Shown here in pieces: positions 55,600-64,000 of a stretch of 64,000 nt of DNA. This stretch comes from Cordilura impudica (Eukaryota > Arthropoda > Insecta > Diptera > Scathophagidae). The first letter of the stretch is position 1, and the number at the start of each line of letters is the position of its first letter. Where the stretch lies: assembly GCA_963682025.1 (NCBI GenBank), contig OY821519.1, forward strand, positions 192,951,367 to 193,015,366. Reading direction: 5' to 3'. The position numbers were made by a program, and so were the translations under genes. The notes below the pieces were generated by a model. That model saw nothing but the letters and a program-made list of their open reading frames with translations. It had not been told where the DNA came from and did not search any database.

Positions 55600-56210
55600 C
55601 GCCTGCCAATATGATTGTTTTTTTGGGACGTGTTTCATGAAAAAGTAAACAAGGCGGTCGACTCCAAATTAGAAATGGTGGTAAGAAAATATGATCTTGT
55701 TCCCCTTTCTACAGAAGTCCAACAATTACGTTTTGAAAACACTCGCTTACAGAAAGAACTACAAAATGTTAAGAGTAGACTGAAATCAGTTGACAAAGCT
55801 AATGGACGTAACAATATTATTTTAAGTGGGCTCACAAGCGAATATGTCTCACAGGCACTCGATGATTTAATAGAATGTATACTAACACCCTGAAGGTCTC
55901 CATCAATGTAGTTGAAGCCCGAAAAACTGCTTCGGGAAAGTGATTTCCCGTCACCCTAAATACCCATATGGAAGTTACTTCTGTTTTATTAAGGTCGGTT
56001 TTTCGTTGTCACTAGTGTCTTTATTGATAAAGATTATACAGCTGGTGAACGCAAAAATAGATTCTTTTTACGCCAGATAGGTAAAAATATGAAATTATCT
56101 GATAAGAACATCAAAGTGCGATATGCGTTTTTCAGTAGTGGATACAAAATCATTGCGGGAAAGAATACGGATGGGGAATTAAAAAAAAAAATTATTGGAC
56201 AAAGTAAATT
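55600..56210 (+). pseudogene. LINE ORF1 relic (coiled coil plus RRM-like)
   Basis: 55615-55893 encodes a heptad-rich helix ('LSTEVQQLRFENTRLQKELQ') followed by 'GRNNIILSGL', the usual junction between coiled coil and RNA-binding domain in ORF1 proteins of jockey/CR1-like LINEs. After a stop, shifted frames continue with 'VNVVEARKTAS'-like, 'KDYTAGERKNRFFLRQIGKN' and 'KIIAGKNTDGELKKKI'. ORF1p would coat the element RNA. No ORF2 follows; a gypsy fragment begins at 56288. Confidence 0.6.
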
Positions 56211-56287
56211 ACGATTGTAATATTGTGGTCAGAGACTACCAAAAACCCATTTCTGGTGCTGTTGCATCAAATATTTTATTCAGCAAT

Positions 56288-57445
56288 GTGATTATACAAT
56301 ATTATTCATTATTATAATTTTTTCAACTTTGTACTTTTATACTTGTTAATATAAATTAAAAAATATATTTTTTTAGTTCTAAGAGTTTTTTGTTTTAAAG
56401 AAAAAAAGAAAAAAAAACTTTTATGCAAATTATTATTATTCTACAAATAATTGGATAAACATTTCAAAAATAAATTCTTTAATTTTTTATAAAAAGTGTT
56501 GAACCTATTTTGGTGAAAATGAGTTTATTTCCCACGCATCGGATGTGTCAGCAATCTTATCTGCCATATGCGCTATTTTATTAAGAGACTCACTACTTAC
56601 AGACAAAATGGCTTGTATTTGCTTAGGTAAGCGCTGCATCCATAATGACTTTAGAAAATCATCCGAAACTTTACCAGAAACTAAAGTTATCATATCCCGA
56701 AGAAGGGCTGAAGGCTTCTTATCACCGATTTCAACATCGCGAAGAAGTTTCTTTAATCGCTTTTCCTCTGAATCGCTGAATCTTTCTAAAATTTGTTGCT
56801 TTAGCGTCACATACATGTTAGTAGTTGGTGGTTGAAAAATTAAATAGCTGACTTCGGAGAGAATATTGGATTCTATAGATACAACGATTGTATGAAATTT
56901 CGTAGCATCTGACGTAATTCCTGCGCTAATAAATTGGCTCTCAATTTGTTTGAAGCATATAGCCGGATTCGCTATCCAAAATGGCGGAACCTTAACAGAT
57001 ACTCTCGCGACCTCCCGCGATTGTGTAGCAGAATCCATAAGATAATCTGCCAATACGACACCTCGAATTGGAATTGGAGGAGATAACCCAGGAACAATTT
57101 CTTCATCTCTTGCTGCGGCTTGTCCATCGTCTTCAACACCTCTCGATGGGGAATGAAAAAGCGGCATTATTGAATCCTTTTCGTCGGAGTCACCAATTTA
57201 GTGTTTAAATTAAATTTAAAATAAATAGGTTCAACACTTTTTATAAAAAATTAAAGAATTTATTTTTGAAATGTTTATCCAATTAATTGTAGAATAATAA
57301 TAATTTGTATATAAGTTTTTTTTTTCTTTTTTTCTTTGAAACAAAAAACTCTTAGAACTAAAAAAACAATATTTTTTAATTTATATTAACAAGTATAAAA
57401 GTACAAAGTTAAAAATTATAATAATGAATAATATTGTATAATCAC
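56288..57445 (-). mobile_element. Gypsy-type gag between inverted LTR-like arms
   Basis: 56288-56511 and 57222-57445 are inverted repeats at about 95 percent identity ('gtgattatacaatattattc' outermost, 'gttgaacctattt' innermost). Between the right arm and gag lies 'ttggtgactccgacg' (minus strand), the kind of primer-binding-site junction seen next to insect gypsy 5' LTRs. So the right arm looks like a 5' LTR, and the left arm is the same sequence in the wrong orientation. Confidence 0.7.
56505..57167 (-). CDS. Ty3/gypsy-type Gag capsid fragment
   Basis: 220 codons from ATG at 57167. Residues about 60-210 have the capsid pattern 'KVPPFWIANPAICFKQIESQ', 'ISAGITSDATKFH', 'LKQQILERFSDSEEKRLKKL', 'EIGDKKPSALLRDM' and 'LKSLWMQRLPKQIQAILS', which I associate with gypsy-group Gag (DUF7041-like). 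The frame is intact but ends after 'AWEINSFSPK' where the inverted arm begins, so the nucleocapsid zinc knuckles and pol are missing. It would form the particle shell. The start codon lies about 55 bp inside the LTR-like arm, as expected for gag. Confidence 0.75.
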   Translation of the reverse strand: MPLFHSPSRGVEDDGQAAARDEEIVPGLSPPIPIRGVVLADYLMDSATQSREVARVSVKVPPFWIANPAICFKQIESQFISAGITSDATKFHTIVVSIESNILSEVSYLIFQPPTTNMYVTLKQQILERFSDSEEKRLKKLLRDVEIGDKKPSALLRDMITLVSGKVSDDFLKSLWMQRLPKQIQAILSVSSESLNKIAHMADKIADTSDAWEINSFSPK

Positions 57446-57539
57446 CACAGTACCATTTATCCTTTTTTGGAAAAAGATTTCTTGCCAATGGTGAAGTTTT
57501 GAATATATTAAATGGTGAGAATTACAGCTCATGTACGAA

Positions 57540-57960
57540 TTTATATAAAACTAGTATAGGCCAGCACCCGAAATTCGAGTGAAAATTCCAGAAAATATTA
57601 TTTTTTCATTCAATTTAAAAATTTATGAATATTTAAATGAGCCTAAAGGTATGTTTATCAATTTTAGCAATTCACAGTTCAACACAGAGCGTCTGATATA
57701 TAATTTAAATCATTCGCCTTAACAGGGTGTAACGAAGTATTATAAATATTTTATTTTATTTAATTTAATATTTTTTTAAGACAGATTAACCATAAATTTT
57801 ATCATTCTCAACTTCTCCTCCATATGAGCTATAACTGTGCCGATTTTCACACTCCTCCATAACCGCATATTGCTTAAAAAGGGAACTTAAAATTTACCTT
57901 CGCGTATTAATGCATAGATTATTTAAAATATAGAAAATTAAATATTTCTGAATTTCGATA
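57540..57960 (+). repeat. Family D repeat
   Basis: From 'actagtataggccagcaccc' through 'gcaattcacagttcaacaca', 'aacagggtgtaac' and 'ttttcacactcctccata'; reverse complement of 11780-12390 without the MITE. Confidence 0.65.
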
Positions 57961-59334
57961 GCTAAAGGAGTCTCAATACTATACAATAACAATTGTATAA
58001 CTATTATTTTAATTTTAATTTAAAATATTTAATAATGTGAATCAGACACACAACATTTAATGTTACGTCTTTCTTTGATTTAATCATTCATAAAATTTTT
58101 TGATACTGTAATTTCAAGTATATTTATTAACAAAAATCAATAAATCTAATTCCATTTAATCATTTGATACTTTTTGAAATTCAATTTATAAAAATAAAAA
58201 TCAATTGATATTTTCTGAGTAAACTATCACATACTAAATATTGAAATAATAAAAGTTGGGTGTTCGAATTTATTTTTTTAATAAAAATTAATAATGATGA
58301 CTTATTTCTTAAAGCTTAAATAAGAACATAAGCTAATCCACTTTTAAATTATTGTCACCTATCATGACTTAGAGCCGAATAAATTTTACTTAATTAACTA
58401 ATATAAACTATTCTATTTACATATCATTCAAGTACTCTCCATAAAAGATATTTCTTTTGCAAAAAATTATCGACAAAATATTTATTCGCTTAAATATAAA
58501 AGATGATAATAATTTGATTCCAATTGGCCTACATAAAATGGTTCTAGTAATACCAAATTTGCTATAGGTTACTTTTAAGCAAGTGTGAAACAAAGAACTG
58601 AATTATGAAAACAATTGATTTTAAACCTCCTCTATTTCCCTCTTAATGTGGTGAGCGTCTTTGCACTCTGAGCTAATGAATACGTCTCTCCGGTTTTGAA
58701 ATTAAAAAATTTACATTTCATATTTAAATACAATATAAATAAAATTTCACGTTTTTTATACTCACTGTAGGTATATTTTTTTTTTTAATTCTTTCATATG
58801 GTCTGTTCATCCGAACAGGTATGAGGGAATGTGGTTGATAAAGGATATTGAAAATATTTAGCGTTTATACATACTTTACATTAAAACCTTTTCAATTTAT
58901 GATCTAAAGGCCAAAGGGAAAAAATATTATAGAAAGAAGGAAGTCTTGACGTTACAGGTGCACAAAAAATATCAACGTTTGTTGAAGGTTTGAGCTAAAC
59001 TTTAATTAATTTTAAATTTATTTTTAATAGAAACTCTAAATTTCTTGTATATAAATTGAAGCATTTCATTTAGTTAAATACTGATTACGCATTTTTAATT
59101 TATAATTTTCTACAAATCTTAAAACTTGCTGTGAATCTTTAAACTCCAGCAATTGATGTGAATATATACTTGAATCATTGCATTGCGATGCATGGCTGCA
59201 AAGTGCTTCTAGACATATAGTGCGCCCTATGATATTTTTCAATTCAGGTAATCCTATTTCAGCATGGTAAAATCAAAAAATAATTAAATTTTGTTATATT
59301 ATGGTTTAGTAACGCCACTCAATGCTAATTTTAT
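57961..59334. other. AT-rich intergenic sequence, no gene recognised
   Basis: No family recognised; one 'caattgatattttctgag' element at about 58201 belongs to the dispersed 24-mers. Confidence 0.4.
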
Positions 59335-60470
59335 GTAGGGACTTGGACTTTACGGATGCCAGACCTACACCGACTATACAATACACTAAATCATTTTGCT
59401 GGGATAATGGTTGGATATAAAAAATAGTCATAAACCAAATTCTAGTGATATTGTTATTAATTTGTCTCGTGCAGATTTGAAAAAGTTCATATCTGATCTT
59501 GTTTTTATATGGAGGGTAGAAAAAAAAAATGGACCGCTCATGACCATATTTAATAACACAATTTAATTTTCACATAAATATATTTATATAAACCCAATTC
59601 GAAAATAGAATTATATAAAAATTTTGCTTTTTGATAGATTTATAGAATATCGAATATCAGTTTTATATCGGCAATATGGTAAAAAATAATCTAAAGGGTT
59701 TATTTTAGTCCCACATGCATCAAATTTTGTCGATATATGGTATTGTGAATTATGGTGCATTAATGTTATTGTACCTTATTATGATTGATTACTTATTGGC
59801 TTTTATTATTCAATTTCCCTAAATATTTTTTGGAGGCTTTCCAGTTCTTTTTGAATGCTGCGTTTCGTCGCAGCAGTTTTAATTCTTCCAAGCACTGTTT
59901 AAGGTGCTCGGTAAGAATGAGATTCAAAATAAGAAAACAAGTTGTCTTTTGTAAGTCTAATTTGATTTTCCATTTATTTACAATTTTTGGGTGTATTTAT
60001 ATCAAATAAATTAACATAAATTCCTAGTAGTTAATTTAAATTCTATGCTAGTTAATTGTTTATTTCTCAGTTTACATTCCTGGGTTTTTGTTACATGTTA
60101 AAATATTTTTATGTAATCTAAGCTAAATGTGACATACTCCTCATAAATGGTTTAAATTAACATTGATAAATAATAAACTACAATAATGACGTCACATAAT
60201 ATTGATAAATAATAAATTGTATTAATCACTAATTCGACGTCATTTCTGGTATAGTGTATTTCATTATGATAGATACACTACAATGGGGTAGTTGTTTGGG
60301 CGCCAGATTTGAACATGCACCGTTTTTAACCAAAAGCGTTTGTTCTATGGCCGATAAAAATTTATATACTAAATTTCATCTAAATGAATGTATGTCTGCG
60401 ACTTGCAGTGTGATTACAAAGTTTTCATGGATACTGAAAACAATTGGTCTGAGTGAGCCAACTGTTGGAA
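59335..60470 (+). repeat. Family A relic with an internal insertion
   Basis: 59335-59720 ('acaccgactatacaatacac', 'gaaaaagttcatatctgatc', 'atggaccgctcatgacc') and 60237-60470 ('gaacatgcaccg', 'ctatggccgataaaa', 'gattacaaagttttcatgga') are consecutive family A parts. The 0.5 kb between them includes a minus-strand coding-like trace ('HLKQCLEELKLLRRNAAFKK') of unknown origin. Confidence 0.65.
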
Positions 60471-60826
60471 CTTTATTATTGATAGGCTTAGGGCTCCCTT
60501 TTTGTCTTCGGAGATGGAATTTGCTGTGTCAAATCGTTGCTATGCCAAATTCCAAGTGACCTTATGATAATTTTGTGGAAAGCATGAAACTTAACTTTTA
60601 ACAATAATTCTATGTTTCTACGTAAGATATAGTTCAATAATTCACAATAATAATGTAATTGTTACGTTTTTTTTTCGTAAATAATTCAATTTGATTTTTT
60701 TACATGTGTGTAAGTAAATTCAATGTAATATTTTGGTTTAAAAAAAAAGAAATACAAATTTAAATTTGTTTTGAAAATAAATTTTATAAATTTAATAAAA
60801 TTTTATTTGTCTAAAGTTTTATGAAT
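60471..60826. other. 3' region of the BEL/Pao element, possible LTR
   Basis: AT-rich and non-coding. It lies downstream of the minus-strand BEL/Pao genes, where a 3' LTR is expected, but no border or second LTR copy is visible in the window. Confidence 0.3.
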
Positions 60827-61352
60827 TTAGACATGCCGGCCCCCTTGCACTTGTGCAACCTTGGCGGTTGGTATAGTACAAAGCACTTGTGCGAGACACC
60901 TGATGGCTTCGGAAATAACTTGTTGGTTTGGTACCGCTGGTACCATTTGATTGGTTGTTGATGTATCATTTTGGTTGCTGTTGGTACGCCTGGTGGTGTT
61001 GCGGCTGTTAGTGCGCCGGATATTGTTGTCGGTACGCCTGGTGTTATTGTTGCTGTTGGTGCGCCGGGTGTTGTTTCTGATTCGGTTCCGTAAGTCATTG
61101 CCTCTCGCTTCGCTGGGATGAAGAAGTGTGTGATGGAAACGGTAACATTTCCGACATGTCTCCATGGAAGAACAGGCTCTCAGGTCATGGCTCCTGGCTA
61201 AACAATTGTCACAATAATGGTAACGTTGAACAACCCGATTTCTTTCTTTGCTGCTCATCCTTAAGAATCGCTGGCAAAATCTTAAGGCGTGAAATCGTTT
61301 GCATACCAAGCACTGGTGTATATCTGGATCCCGATTACGAAAGTTTTGGTTC
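60827..61352 (-). CDS. Zinc-knuckle protein ORF downstream of BEL/Pao pol
   Basis: Open on the minus strand from 61352 to the stop at 60827, with no ATG near the start; a 'ttatccacctttag' acceptor-like site precedes it, suggesting a spliced exon (inference). It reads 'HQCLVCKRFHALRFCQRFLR', then 'YCDNCLARSHDLRAC' and 'CRKCYRFHHTLLH', three Cys/His knuckles of the kind known from BEL/Pao Gag proteins. An Arg/Thr/Asn repeat ('TRRTNSNNN' type) and 'AIRCLAQVLCTIPTAKVAQV' follow. Nucleic-acid binding is the likely role. Its place after pol rather than in gag is unusual. It may be a third ORF of the element or part of a second copy. Confidence 0.65.
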
Positions 61353-61450
61353 CTAAAGGTGGATAAGTAATAGAAAAGCGACTATGAGTTATTGGTTGTA
61401 TAAATAACCTGTAAATGGCTGTATTGGAGAGAAATGTATTAATTAATTTT

Positions 61451-64000
61451 CTAGTTTGGAGGAATGTCAGATTCATTGTTAAATGGCAGATAGCAAAGTT
61501 TTACAATTGGTCTTGTAATGATACCAGTACTAATTTTTACATCAGCGACTCTCACATTATGATCAGAACCTAAATGAGTTTTTATTATTCTTCCTAGACG
61601 CCATTCTGATGGGGGAACCAAGTCATCAATAACTACAACAAGGTCACCAGGTTTTATAGTAGGAATGGAATTTTTCCATTTATATCTTTTGTGTAGTGTT
61701 TTGAGGTAATCTTCTTTCCATCTTATGGAAAATTGATGATGAAGAGCCTTGAGTTTTTCCCATCGGTTAATGAGAGATAATTTGTCTGAGCATGGCTCTG
61801 GGAAAGCCATTATGGGTGCGCCTCTAAGAAAATGACCAGGGGTCAATGCAGTTATATCAGAAGGATCTTCTGACATTGCAGATAGGGGGCGTGAGTTTAA
61901 AACCCCTTCTATGCGTGCAAGAAGAGTCGAAAACTCTTCGAAATTGAATTTGTGGGCTCCAGCTACACGTTTTAAGTGAAACTTAAAACTTTTTACGGCA
62001 GCTTCCCAAAGGCCACCCATATGGGGCGCGTATGGTGGGATGAAACTCCATTCGAATCCTTGGGTCACATATTTTTGTGTCACATCGTCAGCAGTAGATT
62101 TCATAAACACAGCAAATTCTCTGCTTAATTCTCTACTAGCACCTAGAAAATTTCGACCGTTATCGGACACCACTCTGTGAGGGAGCCCCCGCCTCCCAAC
62201 GAATCGAGAGAATGCAGCTAGGAATGCTGCAGTAGATAAATTTGAACAAGCTTCAAGGTGAATAGCTTTAGTGCTGAAGCATACGAAGACACAGACGTAG
62301 GCTTTTATGAATGGTGCTTGTCGTAAAGAGGATGTTTTAAGCTCAAACGGACCGGCAAAATCTATGCCTGTGGTTTGAAATGGCACTGAGAGATTACATC
62401 TATCTGGGGGTAAGGGTGCCATAATTTGTGAACACTGTTTTTGTTTGAATATTATACACGTTTTACAGTGGCGAATTACTTTCTTGACACGAGGCTTTAA
62501 ACGAGGGATATAGAATTCAGTTTGAACCATTCTACACATTTGATTGCATTCTGCGTGTGCTAACAGTGTGTGCAAATGCGTTAAGTACAATTGGCAGAGT
62601 CGGGAGTTGCCAGGTAATATTATAGGGTAACGCTCATTATAGGGGAGAGAGGAATTAGATAACCGACCATTTACTCGCATAACTTGATCCGAATCAATAA
62701 ATGGATTTAATGGTTTTAATGAGCTCTTGTCTGATATTGGTTGAGAGTTTGACAGTAAAAGATATTCTTCACTGTAAAATGATTTTTGGGCAAGCATTAT
62801 GAGCCTTGTTTTCAAAATCTTTACTTCATTTTGCGTAAGATCTAGTGTATCGAATGCTGAATATGGCCTGCGTTTAGCGATACATTTATTAAAAAATCGA
62901 AAAACGTAACATAGTATCCGCAGTGTTTTGTGGTATGAAGAAAATTTATGTAATATGTCACAACTTTGAGTGGAACTGTGTAACGTTTGCACTACATTCT
63001 GTGTATTTGGTGGATTTTTTCTGGTTGGCCAATCGGATGAAGGCTTAGTGATCCATAAAGGGCCATGCCACCATAAGGGGTTTATTGCTATATCTTGAGG
63101 TCTACAACCACGAGTGCCAAGGTCTGCCGGATTGTCATGAGTAGGTACATGACGCCATGTTGCTCTTGGTAAAAGTCGGTGGATTTGAGCTGTTCGGTTG
63201 GCTACATAGGTTTCCCAAGTTCCTGGTGGCTTAGATAACCAGCCTAATACAATTGTGGAATCGGTCCACAATATGACTTCGGACTCATTGAGTTTAAGGG
63301 AGGCTATTACGTAATTTACCAGATTTGCTAATAATACGGCTCCGTTGAGTTCAAGCCGAGGTAAACAAACTGTTTGTAATGGTGCTACCTTGCTTTTGGC
63401 TGCAAGTAAGTTTGAAGATACAACAAAGTCTGACGTTTGGCACCTAACATAAACTGTGGCGCAATATGCCTGTTTAGAAGCGTCTGAAAATCCATGAATT
63501 TGGATAATGTCAGAAGGTTTATATTGAAGCCACCTTGGAATAACAATACTTTCTACGTGCGACATATCAGAGAGTAGACTGTGCCATTTTTCGAGACAAT
63601 CAGAACTTACACTTTGATCCCAATCGAGACCCTCTAACCAGAGTTGCTGCATTAATATTTTCGCTCTTATGACGACTGGTGCTATCCAACCTGCTGGGTC
63701 AAATAATTTTGCAACTGCTGATAAAATAATACGCTTGGTTACTTTAGAGGTTTGAGAAATAGGATTAAAAGAGTAGCTAAAAGAATCAGTTAAGGCGTTC
63801 CATTTGATCCCTAAAGTTTTAGTAGCGCTTGCTTCGTGAAATTGGAGTAAGTTAGAGTCATAAAGATCCTCAATTGGTATATGAGAAAGCAATTTGGATT
63901 CGTTTGCAGTGATTTTCTTTAAAGGAAATCCTGCAGATTTTAGAGTTAGAATAAGTTCCGATTGTGCCCTTAACGTTTCTTCTATAGAATGACCTCCAGA
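61451..64000 (-). CDS. BEL/Pao retrotransposon Pol (RT C-terminus, RNase H, integrase), 5' end beyond the window
   Basis: One uninterrupted frame of 850 codons, entering at 64000 and ending at 61451. Order (residues counted from 63892): 'TKRIILSAVAKLFDPAGW' at 52-69; RNase H-like region with 'GFSDAS' 134-139, 'WTDSTIVLGWL' 209-219 and 'HVPTHDNPADL' 248-258; HHCC zinc finger with H441, H446, C476 and C479; integrase core with D511 ('GIDFAGPF'), D577 ('VSDNGRNF') and E630 ('GGLWEAAVKS'); C-terminal domain with 'WEKLKALHHQFSIRWKEDYL' and 'GDLVVVIDD..P...W..G'. Integrase joins the cDNA to the genome and RNase H removes RNA from it. All acidic integrase residues are present and there is no stop or shift, so this is a fairly young copy. 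Protease and the RT active site lie outside the window. Confidence 0.95.
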   Translation of the reverse strand, partial: SGGHSIEETLRAQSELILTLKSAGFPLKKITANESKLLSHIPIEDLYDSNLLQFHEASATKTLGIKWNALTDSFSYSFNPISQTSKVTKRIILSAVAKLFDPAGWIAPVVIRAKILMQQLWLEGLDWDQSVSSDCLEKWHSLLSDMSHVESIVIPRWLQYKPSDIIQIHGFSDASKQAYCATVYVRCQTSDFVVSSNLLAAKSKVAPLQTVCLPRLELNGAVLLANLVNYVIASLKLNESEVILWTDSTIVLGWLSKPPGTWETYVANRTAQIHRLLPRATWRHVPTHDNPADLGTRGCRPQDIAINPLWWHGPLWITKPSSDWPTRKNPPNTQNVVQTLHSSTQSCDILHKFSSYHKTLRILCYVFRFFNKCIAKRRPYSAFDTLDLTQNEVKILKTRLIMLAQKSFYSEEYLLLSNSQPISDKSSLKPLNPFIDSDQVMRVNGRLSNSSLPYNERYPIILPGNSRLCQLYLTHLHTLLAHAECNQMCRMVQTEFYIPRLKPRVKKVIRHCKTCIIFKQKQCSQIMAPLPPDRCNLSVPFQTTGIDFAGPFELKTSSLRQAPFIKAYVCVFVCFSTKAIHLEACSNLSTAAFLAAFSRFVGRRGLPHRVVSDNGRNFLGASRELSREFAVFMKSTADDVTQKYVTQGFEWSFIPPYAPHMGGLWEAAVKSFKFHLKRVAGAHKFNFEEFSTLLARIEGVLNSRPLSAMSEDPSDITALTPGHFLRGAPIMAFPEPCSDKLSLINRWEKLKALHHQFSIRWKEDYLKTLHKRYKWKNSIPTIKPGDLVVVIDDLVPPSEWRLGRIIKTHLGSDHNVRVADVKISTGIITRPIVKLCYLPFNNESDIPPN

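Noticed and set aside
63892..63892. Start of pol at 63892
   Set aside because: The codon there is TTG (Leu) and the frame continues to the window edge with RT-like sequence, so the real start is outside the window.

Overview
The window is a strongly AT-rich stretch of insect DNA, most likely from a dipteran and probably a calyptrate fly. The basis is its mobile-element mix: mariner, Tc1, Transib, Harbinger-like MITEs, several APE-type non-LTR retrotransposons, BEL/Pao and Ty3/gypsy LTR elements. It also has dispersed repeats with hairpins next to 'ataccct' ends, which I know from muscoid and oestroid flies. I found no single-copy host gene, rRNA, tRNA or CRISPR array. Nearly every coding stretch is transposon-derived and most are broken; the clear exception is the BEL/Pao pol frame at the right edge.

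Layout. 0-9 kb: a 5'-truncated LINE, a Transib transposase relic, a 339-bp tandem repeat, two mariner relics and a hairpin-ended repeat (family B). 9.2-26.3 kb: two neighbouring copies, A (9.2-20.2 kb) and B (20.4-26.3 kb), of one composite unit, meeting at a 200-N gap. B is shorter, so the extra blocks in A show up as insertions: a 1.1-kb TIR element, nested repeats and a LINE fragment, a block with a DDE-like relic and a 124-bp palindrome, and a Harbinger-like MITE with its empty site in B. 26.3-29.2 kb: a nearly full-length but dead LINE ORF2, itself hit by a 117-bp palindromic MITE. 29-40 kb: mostly repeats, including family A (a perfect 26-bp palindrome plus a GGAC array), a GTGACT minisatellite and a 140-bp CCACGCCCA array.

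40.66-46.78 kb is a three-level nest. The outer element is a Transib relic. Its two ends read heptamer (CACTGTG or CACAGTG), 21 bp, then an A-rich nonamer, and they are flanked by 5-bp GC-rich repeats (CGGCG/TGGCG). This is the layout of the V(D)J recombination signal, fitting the known RAG1-Transib relationship. Inside it lies a second DNA element with inverted repeats of roughly 200 bp. It carries a spliced, cysteine-rich putative transposase of a widespread but (to me) unclassified arthropod family. A 3' LINE fragment sits inside that element.

46.8-64 kb: a recent 224-bp tandem duplication, a Tc1 relic next to an internally deleted mariner with both TIRs, more family A copies, an 800-bp GAAAT array, a LINE ORF1 relic, a gypsy-type gag between inverted LTR-like arms, and at the right edge a BEL/Pao pol frame open from 64000 down to 61451. 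A zinc-knuckle ORF lies downstream of that pol.
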